A stretch of 26,021 bases of DNA, taken from Alitiscatomonas aceti (GTDB taxonomy: Bacteria; Bacillota; Clostridia; Lachnospirales; Lachnospiraceae). Under the pieces are notes generated by a model that was not told the origin of the DNA, made no database searches, and saw only the letters and a program-made list of their open reading frames with translations. Below, in pieces: positions 7,861-15,432 of this stretch; position 1 is the stretch's first letter, and each line of letters starts with the position of its first letter. The position numbers and the translations under genes are program-made. Where the stretch lies: positions 1 through 26,021 of the forward strand of contig NZ_JAOQJF010000038.1 of assembly GCF_025567195.1 (NCBI RefSeq). The letters run 5' to 3'.

Positions 7861-8683
7861 TTCGGTCCCTCCTTTCCTGTCTGGCAGCCGGCCTCCTGGC
7901 GGGATCCGCGGGTCTTCTGGTCATGCTGGCCGGTTTCCCGGCCATGGCTGCCTGCATGGGAAGATTGGTGGAGTCCTTCACCAGGCGGCGGATCTCCGCC
8001 ACCTCCGCCTCCGTCAGTTCCCGGTACTGGCCCCGTTCCAGTCCGCCCAGGGTGATGTTCATGATCCGCACCCGCTTTAAGTGCTTTACATGGAAATCCA
8101 GGGCCCGGCACATACGGCGGATCTGCCGGTTTAAGCCCTGGGTCAGTATGATGTGGAAGGTATAGGGACCGGTCTTCCAGGCCTTGCAGGGCTTTGTCTT
8201 TACGGCCAGGTCTTCGATCCATACGCCTTCGCGCATTTTCTGGAGAAATTCCTCTGTCACCGGATGGTTGACAGCTACGGCATATTCTTTTTCATGGTTA
8301 TTCCCGCCCCGGAGGATCTTATTCACAATGTCTCCCTGGTTTGTCATTAAGAGGAGTCCTTCGGAGTCCTTGTCCAGACGGCCCACCGGGTAGATCCGCT
8401 GGGGATAATTTAAAAATTCCACGATATTTTCAGCCTGGTCCTTGTCAGAGGTGGTACACACGATCCCCCTGGGCTTGTTGACCGCCAGGAATACAGGCTT
8501 GTCCTTTCCGCCTACGGTCTTTCCGTCACAGACCACAGTCTGGCCGGGAGCTACCTTCATGCCCATGGACGCAGTCTGTCCGTCCACCAGCACCTTTCCG
8601 GCTTCAATGAGGCGGTCCGCCTCCCGCCGGGAGCAGATTCCGGCGTCACTGAGATATTTATTAAGACGAATGGCTTCCTCCAT
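7853..8683 (-). CDS. rluF: RluF-type pseudouridine synthase
   Basis: 276 residues. An N-terminal S4 RNA-binding domain (IRLNKYLSDAGICSRREADRLIE) is followed by the RsuA/RluB/RluF catalytic domain with GRLDKDSEGLLLMTN, which holds the catalytic Asp, and GLNRQIRRMC. The segment DIVNKILRGGNNHEKEY matches RluF, the synthase that modifies 23S rRNA near position 2604. The tail after about residue 240 is a basic, Arg/Pro/Ala-rich extension with low complexity. The start at 8683 is chosen for an ideal AAGGAGG seven bases upstream; a longer open frame upstream has no such site and lies in hairpin-rich DNA. Confidence 0.9.
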   Translation of the reverse strand: MEEAIRLNKYLSDAGICSRREADRLIEAGKVLVDGQTASMGMKVAPGQTVVCDGKTVGGKDKPVFLAVNKPRGIVCTTSDKDQAENIVEFLNYPQRIYPVGRLDKDSEGLLLMTNQGDIVNKILRGGNNHEKEYAVAVNHPVTEEFLQKMREGVWIEDLAVKTKPCKAWKTGPYTFHIILTQGLNRQIRRMCRALDFHVKHLKRVRIMNITLGGLERGQYRELTEAEVAEIRRLVKDSTNLPMQAAMAGKPASMTRRPADPARRPAARQERRDRNG

Positions 8684-8751
8684 TGATGATCCTCCTTTTT
8701 CTGATTCATAAGTGCTGTATCCTGCTGTGATCCCATGGCCTGGGATGGAAA

Positions 8752-8806
8752 ACGCCCCGCCGCCTGGGACGGGCCCGCCGGACCCGCCGTTTCCGGCGCA
8801 GGGCGT
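8752..8806 (-). terminator. GC-rich hairpin, probable weak terminator after queA
   Basis: On the minus strand, ACGCCC (8806-8801) pairs with GGGCGT (8757-8752) around a very GC-rich interior, then TTTTCC. The short U-tract suggests partial read-through into rluF. No convincing promoter was found for rluF, so some of its transcription may come from queA. Confidence 0.5.
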
Positions 8807-8813
8807 GAAAGGC

Positions 8814-9851
8814 TTAGACAGGATCATTGGTAATGAACATCGCGTCGCCAAAGCTGAAGAAACGATACCGCTCTTTTATGGCTTCCTGGTATGCGTTTAA
8901 AATGTGCTCCCGTCCGGCCAGGGCGGAGACCAGCATCACCAGGGTCGATTCCGGAAGGTGGAAATTGGTAATCAGGCAGTCCAGGATCTTAAAACGGTAT
9001 CCCGGGTAGATGAAGATATCGGTCCAGCCGCTTCCTGCCTTTAAGATCCCGTCCTCACCGGTGGCAGACTCCAGGGTACGGCAGCTGGTGGTGCCCACAC
9101 AGATCACACGGCCTCCGTTTTTCTTCGTGTCGTTGATCTTTTTCGCCTCTTCCTCCTCCACCACATAAAACTCTGAATGCATGTGGTGCTCCTCGATGGT
9201 GTCCACCTTTACGGGCCGGAAAGTTCCCAGGCCAACATGGAGGGTCACATGGGCAATGGTGACGCCCATATCCTGGATCTCCTGAAGGAGCTCCTGGGTA
9301 AAGTGGAGACCGGCGGTGGGAGCGGCTGCAGAGCCGTCGTGCTTTGCATAGACCGTCTGATAGCGGTTTTTATCCTTTAACTGGTGGGTGATGTAGGGCG
9401 GCAGGGGCATCTGTCCCAGCTGGTCCAGGATCTCTTCAAAGATCCCGTCGTATTCAAACTGGATCAGGCGGTTGCCCTCGTCCACAACGCCCACGACCGT
9501 TCCCTTTAAAAGGCCGTCTCCGAAGGAGACCTCTGCGCCCTCCTTCATCTTTTTCCCCGGCTTTACCAGTGTCTCCCAGACATTGTCGCTTTTTCTCTTT
9601 AATAGCAGGACCTCGATCTTTGCGTCGGTTCCCACCTTGTGGCCGATGAGACGGGCCGGGATCACCTTTGTGTCATTGATGACAAGACAGTCTCCCTTTT
9701 TTAAATATTGCCTGATATCCCGGAAATGCCGGTGGCTGATATTTCCCGTTTCCTTATTTAATACAAGGAGCCTGGATGCGGCCCGGTCCTCTAAAGGATC
9801 CTGGGCGATCAGCTCCTGGGGTAATTCAAAATTGAAATCTGTTACATTCAT
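8814..9851 (-). CDS. queA: QueA, tRNA S-adenosylmethionine ribosyltransferase-isomerase
   Basis: 345 residues, full family length. It begins FNFELPQELIAQDPLEDRAASRLLVL and contains GDCLVINDTKVIPARL, AAPTAGLHFT, HVTLHVGLGTFRPV and ITNFHLPESTLVMLV, all diagnostic of QueA. It transfers the ribosyl part of SAM to preQ1-modified tRNA, forming epoxyqueuosine. The start at 9851 follows AGAAGGTG at a suitable distance; an upstream in-frame extension would include the promoter. The usual partner tgt is not adjacent here. A promoter lies 38-66 bp upstream. Confidence 0.97.
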   Translation of the reverse strand: MNVTDFNFELPQELIAQDPLEDRAASRLLVLNKETGNISHRHFRDIRQYLKKGDCLVINDTKVIPARLIGHKVGTDAKIEVLLLKRKSDNVWETLVKPGKKMKEGAEVSFGDGLLKGTVVGVVDEGNRLIQFEYDGIFEEILDQLGQMPLPPYITHQLKDKNRYQTVYAKHDGSAAAPTAGLHFTQELLQEIQDMGVTIAHVTLHVGLGTFRPVKVDTIEEHHMHSEFYVVEEEEAKKINDTKKNGGRVICVGTTSCRTLESATGEDGILKAGSGWTDIFIYPGYRFKILDCLITNFHLPESTLVMLVSALAGREHILNAYQEAIKERYRFFSFGDAMFITNDPV

Positions 9852-9888
9852 GGTATGCACCTTCTCCCGTAAAAAATCGCTCTGCCTC

Positions 9889-9917
9889 ATTGTACCAGAA
9901 TGAAAAACGAAAAGCAA
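9889..9917 (-). promoter_or_regulatory. Promoter of queA
   Basis: On the minus strand TTGCTT (9917-9912), a 16-bp spacer and TACAAT (9894-9889). It sits immediately upstream of queA and faces away from the nudC promoter. Confidence 0.6.
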
Positions 9918-9950
9918 GAAAAGGAAAGAAAACTTATGCGGCTGCCGGAT

Positions 9951-9979
9951 TTGACAAAACCCGCTTCATGGCGTATGAT
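9951..9979 (+). promoter_or_regulatory. Promoter of nudC
   Basis: Perfect TTGACA (9951-9956), a 17-bp spacer and TATGAT (9974-9979), giving a start near 9986 and a leader of about 55 nt before nudC. Confidence 0.8.
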
Positions 9980-10041
9980 ATTTTTCAGTATGGGCGTATG
10001 CCCTCTGGGCTTGTACAACGACGAAAAAAGGAGAGACTGCT

Positions 10042-10926
10042 ATGATCCAGGATATTGGAGAACACAGGTTTGACCTGTCCTTCCGCCAGCCGGAGGCCAG
10101 GGACGAAGATTTTGTATTATATATGAAGAGCAATAAAACGCTCTTAAGAAAAGCAGAGGATGGAAATTATGAGATCCCCAGATTTTCAGATTTCCCCATG
10201 GAAAAGGTGCGGCTGAAAATGAAGGCGTATTATCTGTTTGCCATCGACGGAACGGGGTATTATTATGTGCGGGAAATGCTCCAGGGAGAAGAGGACGGGT
10301 ATGAATTCTGTCCTACCCCGGTGTTCCGGAAAATGACGCCCATGTACCAGGCCTTTGCCGGGATCACAGCCACCCAGCTCCACCGATGGAAGGAGAGCCG
10401 GAGGTTCTGCGGCCGCTGCGGCCATGAGACCGAGGACAGTAAAACGGAGCGGGCGGTGGTCTGTCCCTTCTGCGGCCAGACGGAATACCCCAAGATCTGC
10501 CCGGCCGTGATCGTGGCCATTACAGATGGAGACAGGATCATCCTGTCCAGATACCGGGTCAGCAATAATCCGTACCGGGGCTATGCGCTGATCGCCGGTT
10601 TTGTAGAGATCGGAGAGACCTTTGAGGATACAGTGCGCCGGGAGGTCATGGAAGAAGTGGGGCTGAAGGTAAAAAATATCCGTTACTATAAGAGCCAGCC
10701 CTGGGCTTTTTCCGATACGGAGATGATCGGATTTTTCGCAGAGCTGGACGGAGACGATACCATCCGTCTCCAGGAGGACGAGCTTTCGGAGGCCGGATGG
10801 TACCACAGAGACCAGGTGCCGGATGAGACTATGTTAAACAGCATCGGAAGCGAGCTGAAGATGGTCTTTAAGTACGGCAGCATGGAAAAATTTTATGAAG
10901 CCACCGGTATCAGGCCTGGGGAGTAG
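10042..10926 (+). CDS. nudC: NudC-type NADH/NAD pyrophosphatase (Nudix hydrolase)
   Basis: 294 residues. An N-terminal domain is followed by a four-cysteine zinc ribbon (C123, C126, C141, C144) and a complete Nudix box from G186 to L208 with the REVMEEVGL helix. A SQPW motif (218-221) then marks the NADH pyrophosphatase subgroup. The usual SQPWPFPxS reads SQPWAFSDT, a mild deviation. The enzyme splits NAD(H) into NMN(H) and AMP, and NudC relatives also remove NAD caps from RNA. AAAGGAG precedes the start. The last 17 bases overlap the convergent LysR gene. Confidence 0.94.
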   Translation: MIQDIGEHRFDLSFRQPEARDEDFVLYMKSNKTLLRKAEDGNYEIPRFSDFPMEKVRLKMKAYYLFAIDGTGYYYVREMLQGEEDGYEFCPTPVFRKMTPMYQAFAGITATQLHRWKESRRFCGRCGHETEDSKTERAVVCPFCGQTEYPKICPAVIVAITDGDRIILSRYRVSNNPYRGYALIAGFVEIGETFEDTVRREVMEEVGLKVKNIRYYKSQPWAFSDTEMIGFFAELDGDDTIRLQEDELSEAGWYHRDQVPDETMLNSIGSELKMVFKYGSMEKFYEATGIRPGE

Positions 10927-11803
10927 AGCAGAAGGCCAGAAACTCTCTTAAGGTCTGGGACTGGTCCTGGGGCGGGCAGGCAAAGCCGATGACCCGCCTG
11001 GGGATCGGCGCATCCAGCGGGACCTCCATGAGGGTCCCGTTTTTCAGATCGTCGGAGACAAAATCCAGGATCACGCAGGCGATGCCCAGACCGATGCGGG
11101 CGAATTCGATCAGGAGGGCCATGTCGGTCACCTCCAGAAGCTGGTTTACCTCGATGTCCCGGTCAGACAGGTAGGTATCCAGGTGCTTCCTGCTCATGTT
11201 GCTGCGGTCCAGGAGCATGATATTTCCCGTTTTGAAGATATCCGGGGCCGGTCCCTCCCGCAGGGTCAGGTTTTCCATATAGGCGGGGGTACAGACGAAG
11301 CCGTCGTGGATCTCCATGACAGGAGTGAAATTCAATCCTCTTCTGGCCCTGGGCTCTGCCACCAGTCCGATGTCGATCTTCCGGGCCTCCAGCATCTCCA
11401 GGGTATGGGCGGTGGACTGGCTTTCTATGGTGATGTTCACATGGGGATACTTTTCCACAAAGCTCTTTAAATAAGGTAAGAGAACGTATTTGCACAGGGT
11501 ATTGCTGACGCCGATCTTTAACTGGCCAATGTGGAAATCATGGATCCGCTTTAATTCCTTTTCTCCGCGGCTTAAGGAATCAAAGGCATCAGACACATGC
11601 TGGAAGAGCACGTTTCCCTCGGGGGTGAGCTGGACGCCCCGGGAATTTCTGAGAAAAAGCCGGGTCCCCAGGCTTTCCTCCAGCTTTCCAATGGCCTTGC
11701 TGATGGCCGGCTGGCTGATATACAGTTCTTTTGCAGCCCGGGAGATATTGCCGCACCGGGCCACTTCATAAAATATACGGTATTGAGACAGATGCTGTTC
11801 CAT
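10910..11803 (-). CDS. LysR-family transcriptional regulator, probable regulator of leuCD
   Basis: 297 residues with an N-terminal winged helix-turn-helix (SRAAKELYISQPAISKAIGKL, then GTRLFLRNSRGVQLTPEG) and a C-terminal periplasmic-binding-type effector domain (IGVSNTLCKYVLLPYL, IDIGLVAEP). It is transcribed away from leuC across a 107-bp gap, the classic arrangement for a LysR protein controlling its divergent neighbour and itself. By analogy with other leucine regulators the effector could be an isopropylmalate pathway intermediate, but nothing in the sequence shows this. Its 3' end overlaps nudC by 17 bp on the opposite strand. Confidence 0.9.
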   Translation of the reverse strand: MEQHLSQYRIFYEVARCGNISRAAKELYISQPAISKAIGKLEESLGTRLFLRNSRGVQLTPEGNVLFQHVSDAFDSLSRGEKELKRIHDFHIGQLKIGVSNTLCKYVLLPYLKSFVEKYPHVNITIESQSTAHTLEMLEARKIDIGLVAEPRARRGLNFTPVMEIHDGFVCTPAYMENLTLREGPAPDIFKTGNIMLLDRSNMSRKHLDTYLSDRDIEVNQLLEVTDMALLIEFARIGLGIACVILDFVSDDLKNGTLMEVPLDAPIPRRVIGFACPPQDQSQTLREFLAFCSTPQA

Positions 11804-11824
11804 ATTTATAACTCCATTTCATAT

Positions 11825-11853
11825 TTAACATTCATATTATGTATTTCTATTAT
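11825..11853 (+). promoter_or_regulatory. Promoter and possible LysR site for leuCD
   Basis: TTAACA (11825-11830), a 17-bp spacer and TATTAT (11848-11853). CATATT recurs at 11801, 11820 and 11833, around and within the promoter. These may be regulator contacts but could be chance in AT-rich DNA. Confidence 0.55.
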
Positions 11854-11910
11854 AGTGAATCCCATGCTAAAATGTCAACAGGCAGTTCCAAACGAGAGGA
11901 GAGATTCCAG

Positions 11911-13176
11911 ATGGGAATGACAATGACGCAAAAAATCCTGGCCGCCCATGCGGGGCTTCCAGAGGTAAAGGCAGGCCAGCTGATCGAGGCAGGGCTGGAT
12001 CTGGTGCTGGGAAATGATATCACATCTCCCGTGGCCATCAATGAAATGAAGAAAATGAAGGACCAGACTGTTTTTGATAAGGAAAAGATCGCCCTGGTCA
12101 TGGATCATTTTATCCCCAATAAAGATATAAAATCGGCAGAAAACTGCAAATGCTGCCGGGATTTTGCCAATGTTCACGGGATCACCAACTATTTTGACGT
12201 GGGAGACATGGGCATCGAGCATGCACTCCTGCCGGAAAAGGGACTGGTGACTGCCGGGGATGCGGTGATCGGCGCCGATTCCCATACGTGTACCTACGGG
12301 GCCCTGGGCGCCTTCTCCACCGGAGTGGGGAGCACTGACATGGCGGCTGGCATGGTCACGGGAAAGGCCTGGTTTAAAGTGCCGCCGGCCTTAAAATTCG
12401 TCCTTACGGGAAAGCCCTCCAAATGGGTCAGCGGAAAAGACGTGATCCTCCATATCATCGGTATGATCGGAGTGGACGGCGCTCTTTATAAATCCATGGA
12501 GTTCACCGGGGACGGTGTGAAGCATCTGACCATGGACGACCGGCTCACCATCTGCAACATGGCCATCGAGGCAGGAGGAAAGAACGGGATCTTCCCGGTG
12601 GATGAGACGACGGTCCAGTATATCAAAGAACATGGGGACCGGCCGTATACTGTATACGAGGCCGACGAGGACGCGGTTTATGACGCGGTGTACACCATTG
12701 ACCTGGCTGCATTAAAGCCCACTGTGGCCTTCCCCCATCTTCCGGAGAACACAAAGGAAATGGGAACCTTTGAAGAGGTGAAGATCGACCAGGTGGTCAT
12801 CGGTTCCTGTACCAACGGCCGGATCCAGGATATCCGTCAGGCGGCAGAGATCTTAAAGGGACGGAGGGTGGCAAAAAATGTCCGCTGCATCGTGATCCCG
12901 GCCACCCAGTCCATTTACCTCCAGGCCATGCGGGAAGGTCTTTTAGAGATCTTTATCGAAGCCGGCGCTGTGGTGAGCACTCCCACCTGCGGCCCCTGTC
13001 TGGGCGGCTATATGGGTGTTCTGGCAGCGGGAGAGCGGTGCGTTTCCACCACCAACCGGAACTTTGTGGGACGTATGGGCCATGTGGAGTCGGAGGTGTA
13101 CCTGGCAGGTCCCGCAGTGGCGGCGGCCAGCGCGGTAACTGGAAGGATCTCCGCCCCGTGGGAGCTTGGTTTATAG
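11911..13176 (+). CDS. leuC: 3-isopropylmalate dehydratase large subunit
   Basis: 421 residues, the length of the shorter LeuC/HacA-type subfamily. Iron-sulfur ligands are Cys300 in GSCTNGR and Cys360 and Cys363 in PTCGPCLGG. Other aconitase-family marks are DHFIPNKD, GADSHTCTYGALG and STTNRNFVGRMG. With LeuD it isomerises 2- to 3-isopropylmalate in leucine synthesis. The start at 11911 has GAGAGGAGAG upstream; a longer open frame would run through the promoter. leuD follows after 12 bp. leuA and leuB are not adjacent in this window. Confidence 0.96.
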   Translation: MGMTMTQKILAAHAGLPEVKAGQLIEAGLDLVLGNDITSPVAINEMKKMKDQTVFDKEKIALVMDHFIPNKDIKSAENCKCCRDFANVHGITNYFDVGDMGIEHALLPEKGLVTAGDAVIGADSHTCTYGALGAFSTGVGSTDMAAGMVTGKAWFKVPPALKFVLTGKPSKWVSGKDVILHIIGMIGVDGALYKSMEFTGDGVKHLTMDDRLTICNMAIEAGGKNGIFPVDETTVQYIKEHGDRPYTVYEADEDAVYDAVYTIDLAALKPTVAFPHLPENTKEMGTFEEVKIDQVVIGSCTNGRIQDIRQAAEILKGRRVAKNVRCIVIPATQSIYLQAMREGLLEIFIEAGAVVSTPTCGPCLGGYMGVLAAGERCVSTTNRNFVGRMGHVESEVYLAGPAVAAASAVTGRISAPWELGL

Positions 13177-13188
13177 GAGGGATGCAGC

Positions 13189-13680
13189 ATGCAGGCAGAA
13201 GGAAGAGTATTTAAATATGGAGACAACGTGGATACGGATGTGATCATCCCGGCCCGGTATTTAAACGCCACCACCGGAGAGGAGCTGGCGAAGCATTGCA
13301 TGGAGGACATCGATAAGGAGTTTATCCATAAGGTACAGCCTGGGGACATCATCGTGGCGGAGAAAAATTTCGGCTGCGGCTCCTCCAGGGAGCATGCGCC
13401 GTTGGCCATCAAGTGTGCCGGCGTCAGCTGTGTCATTGCCGAGACCTTTGCACGGATCTTTTACCGCAATGCCATCAATATCGGCCTTCCCATCATCGAG
13501 TGTCCGGAAGCCGCTGCGGCCATCCGGGACGGCGACCAGGTGGAGGTGGATTTTGACCGCGGGATCATCCACAACAGAACAAAGGATGAGTCCTACGAGG
13601 GACAGGCGTTCCCTCCGTTCATGCAGAAGATCATTGCCGCCGGAGGCCTTGTGAATTATATCAACGCCGGAGCGGAATAG
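13189..13680 (+). CDS. leuD: 3-isopropylmalate dehydratase small subunit
   Basis: 163 residues with the swivel-domain motifs DNVDTDVIIPARYL, NFGCGSSREHAP and FYRNAINIGLP. The short form pairs with the short LeuC upstream to make the active heterodimer. GGAGGGATGCAGC just before the ATG supplies the ribosome site. No terminator with a plus-strand U-tract follows; the hairpin after the gene is oriented for the opposite strand. Confidence 0.96.
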   Translation: MQAEGRVFKYGDNVDTDVIIPARYLNATTGEELAKHCMEDIDKEFIHKVQPGDIIVAEKNFGCGSSREHAPLAIKCAGVSCVIAETFARIFYRNAINIGLPIIECPEAAAAIRDGDQVEVDFDRGIIHNRTKDESYEGQAFPPFMQKIIAAGGLVNYINAGAE

Positions 13681-13696
13681 GAATATAAAAAGACAG

Positions 13697-13744
13697 AAAA
13701 AGGCCGGACGGCCCGCCGCAGGAGAGATCCCGCAGCGGGCCGTC
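13697..13744 (-). terminator. Terminator of the DUF4392 gene
   Basis: A 10-bp perfect stem, GACGGCCCGC (13707-13716) with GCGGGCCGTC (13735-13744). The T-run lies on the minus-strand side (13701-13697), so it terminates the leftward gene. It may also block plus-strand transcripts leaving leuD. Confidence 0.8.
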
Positions 13745-13751
13745 TGGTGCG

Positions 13752-14684
13752 TTACGCCTGCACCGGGCGGGAGCTTACGGAACTGAAAAATACAGACGCC
13801 TGGCCGTTTTCCTCCATCTGGGCCATAAGAGCCTGGGAGACGGAGCGGAGCACTGAAAGATGGACAGCCAGGGATAAGTGATCCACGGTCTCCGTGTGTT
13901 CCTTTGTGCACCCGTCCACGCCGCCGGCCTCCACCACCCGGTGGAGCAGCTCGGCCTCCTGGGATTCGGTGGGAAGGAGATACAGGCCGGCCTGCAGGGA
14001 AAGAAGGGCCGCGATCCCCCAGCCCCACCAGTTGGATACGCCGCTGGCCAGGGTGATATCTGCCGCCTCGCTGGCACAGATCAGCTTTCCGCAGGGAACA
14101 TGGGCCTCGATCTCATGGCGGTAGGTGCCCATGCCCATTTCATTGCCGCCGTCACCGATGGAGATGGTCTCTGCCCCGAAGGCGCGGGCCTCGGACAGGA
14201 ACAGGGCAGAGTCGGTGATCATGTCGTCGATGGTCTCGCCGCGCATGTTGTGGTAGTGACCGTCCAGAGCCTTTCCAGGCCGCTCCAGGCTGATAAAATG
14301 GGTGGGACGGAAGGAGCGGATGCAGTCTCTTATGAAGTCCCCGGATGCGTCCTCAGGGATCATGGAAAGGGCCGCCTTGGGAGCCCGGTAGGAGAGGGCT
14401 TCCTCCAGGAGATGGTAGGAGGCCCGGTCTGTGACCACCAGGACCTGGGCTCCGGCCTGGGTAAAGGCAAAGGCCAGGTTGGCGGTGCCGGAGGGGCCGT
14501 CGGTCTCTCCGATACAGCCGCCGTCCTCCATGCGGACGGGAAAGCCCGTTAAAAGGATGATACGGGCGGCATGTCTTAAGGATTCGGCTGCTTTTTTGAT
14601 GGGATTTTCCGGAAGGGACGCAAGAAGGCCCCGGCCTCCCATGTCCTGCTTCATGATCGCATCCAGCTGGTGATAGAAATTCAT
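13752..14684 (-). CDS. DUF4392 / D-glutamate cyclase C-terminal-like protein
   Basis: 310 residues. The N-terminal half has ILLTGFPVRMEDGGCIGETDGPSGTANLAFA, and further on ISLERPGKALDGHYHNMRG and ISIGDGGNEMGMG. These match the DUF4392 domain, which forms the C-terminal part of mitochondrial D-glutamate cyclase; the acidic and glycine-rich loops are the likely active site. The reaction of the stand-alone bacterial form is uncertain; interconversion of D-glutamate and 5-oxoproline is a hypothesis from the family. The start at 14684 has GGAGG eight bases upstream; an ATG at 14699 and a longer frame from 14774 run through a terminator hairpin. It has its own promoter and structured leader and is divergent from a DUF3870 gene. 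Confidence 0.82.
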   Translation of the reverse strand: MNFYHQLDAIMKQDMGGRGLLASLPENPIKKAAESLRHAARIILLTGFPVRMEDGGCIGETDGPSGTANLAFAFTQAGAQVLVVTDRASYHLLEEALSYRAPKAALSMIPEDASGDFIRDCIRSFRPTHFISLERPGKALDGHYHNMRGETIDDMITDSALFLSEARAFGAETISIGDGGNEMGMGTYRHEIEAHVPCGKLICASEAADITLASGVSNWWGWGIAALLSLQAGLYLLPTESQEAELLHRVVEAGGVDGCTKEHTETVDHLSLAVHLSVLRSVSQALMAQMEENGQASVFFSSVSSRPVQA

Positions 14685-14741
14685 TTTTTGATCCTCCATG
14701 GAAAATTCGCGGATATGCAGGATCCGGCCCTTAAGGGCAAT

Positions 14742-14776
14742 AAAAAAAGACCCACGTATCCCGTTGAGATTCATGG
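14742..14776 (-). terminator. Terminator hairpin inside the DUF4392 leader (possible attenuator)
   Basis: On the minus strand CCATG and ATCTC pair with GGGAT and CGTGG (an A-A mismatch between the two helices, AAC loop), then GTC and seven T. It lies between the promoter and the start codon, so it would stop transcription unless the leader folds otherwise. Confidence 0.65.
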
Positions 14777-14783
14777 CTCTTAC

Positions 14784-14818
14784 TTAAGGAGGGAGCATCC
14801 GGGCAGGAGTCCCTTTAA
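14784..14818 (-). other. Leader stem-loop upstream of the DUF4392 attenuator
   Basis: TTAA plus AGGGA pair with TCCCT plus TTAA, with a 2-nt bulge and a possible inner TCC/GGA helix. It lies 8 bp upstream of the leader terminator. It could be part of a sensing element; no known riboswitch class was recognised. Confidence 0.45.
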
Positions 14819-14845
14819 ATAAAAGAATCGTTATCTGTTAAGACC

Positions 14846-14874
14846 ATCTTAGCCTATAACGGGGGAAAAGTCAA
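14846..14874 (-). promoter_or_regulatory. Promoter of the DUF4392 gene
   Basis: On the minus strand TTGACT (14874-14869), a 17-bp spacer and TAAGAT (14851-14846). Transcription would start near 14839, leaving a leader of about 155 nt. Confidence 0.72.
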
Positions 14875-14885
14875 GGCTTCCGGGA

Positions 14886-14915
14886 TTTACAAAGGCAGCA
14901 GGTTTATAGTAAAAT
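14886..14915 (+). promoter_or_regulatory. Promoter of the DUF3870 gene
   Basis: TTTACA (14886-14891), an 18-bp spacer and TAAAAT (14910-14915). It is back to back with the DUF4392 promoter, with 11 bp between the two -35 boxes. Confidence 0.5.
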
Positions 14916-14984
14916 GAGGAGGGGAATACGGCTCTGGGAAACGGATGGAGCCGGAAGAAAACGGAAAAAAGGGGGAGCAGAACG

Positions 14985-15323
14985 GTGTATGCAGAAAATA
15001 CGGTCCTGGTGGTAGGCCAGGCCAAGCCCAGCCGGGAGGACGCCATTTATAATCTTCATGGGGAATTTTACATCAGCCTGGTGGTGGAAAGGGACACGGG
15101 AAGGATCCTGGACGTGGACTGCAATACGATCCTTTCAGTCACAAAGAACTTTGTGGCGTCCATGTTCGTGGGGAAAAACCTGAGGACTGATACAGAAGTT
15201 TTGGAGAGGGAGATAAAGGAACGGTACTTTGCCCTGACCCAGAAGCCTCTGATCGCCTGTATGAAGGACGCCCATAACCGGTACATGATGGCCTGCCAGG
15301 GGCCGCGCCAGGGCGGCCGGTGA
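14985..15323 (+). CDS. DUF3870 domain protein
   Basis: 112 residues from a GTG start preceded by GGGGGAG at a good distance; no in-frame ATG exists near. The pattern NTVLVVGQAKPS, FYISLVVERDTGRILDVDCNTILSVTKNFVASMFVGKNL and ERYFALTQKPLIACMKDAHNRYM matches DUF3870, a small soluble family with no settled function. A central conserved Asp-Cys pair (VDCN) stands out. It is divergent from the DUF4392 gene with closely spaced promoters, hinting at a common role. It ends with its own terminator. Confidence 0.85.
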   Translation: MYAENTVLVVGQAKPSREDAIYNLHGEFYISLVVERDTGRILDVDCNTILSVTKNFVASMFVGKNLRTDTEVLEREIKERYFALTQKPLIACMKDAHNRYMMACQGPRQGGR

Positions 15324-15347
15324 GCCGGGATGGATCAGACTGGCCTT

Positions 15348-15379
15348 CTCCCCGGCGGGAAAGACCACCGGGGAGTTTT
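15348..15379 (+). terminator. Terminator of the DUF3870 gene
   Basis: CTCCCCGG (15348-15355) pairs perfectly with CCGGGGAG (15368-15375), followed by TTTT. Confidence 0.85.
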
Positions 15380-15388
15380 CTGGCCGCC

Positions 15389-15425
15389 GGTCCAGGGCCG
15401 GGGCATCCGGCTTTTACGGCCAGAA
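15389..15425 (+). repeat. Direct repeat copy 1, left of the toxin-antitoxin pair
   Basis: 37 bp matching the copy at 16232-16269 except for one fewer T. It contains a small terminator-like hairpin, GCCGG (15397-15401) with CCGGC (15407-15411), then TTTT. In this copy an outer 9-bp inverted repeat (15378-15386 with 15417-15425) encloses it, and that arm is absent from copy 2. Confidence 0.92.
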
Positions 15426-15432
15426 CATCGGA

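Noticed and set aside
8684..8851. N-terminal extension of RluF
   Set aside because: The extension is Gly/Pro-rich, reads through the intergenic hairpins and ignores the ideal ribosome site before 8683.
9852..10041. preQ1 riboswitch upstream of queA
   Set aside because: The queA leader of about 30 nt from its promoter is too short and shows no preQ1 aptamer pattern.
10186..10806. Minus-strand open frame of about 206 codons opposite nudC
   Set aside because: The opposite strand encodes an unmistakable Nudix enzyme; no independent start signal is seen.
11804..11910. T-box or leader-peptide attenuator upstream of leuC
   Set aside because: The leader is short and AT-rich, with no T-box motif, no leucine codon run and no terminator hairpin.
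13261..14028. Long minus-strand open frame (about 255 codons) opposite leuD and the end of the DUF4392 gene
   Set aside because: It runs antisense to well-supported genes, is Pro/Gly/Arg-rich, has no family motif and no ribosome site; it is a product of high GC.
13878..14552. Plus-strand open frame of about 224 codons opposite the DUF4392 gene
   Set aside because: Antisense to a gene with clear domain motifs; low-complexity Gly/Val-rich translation without signal.
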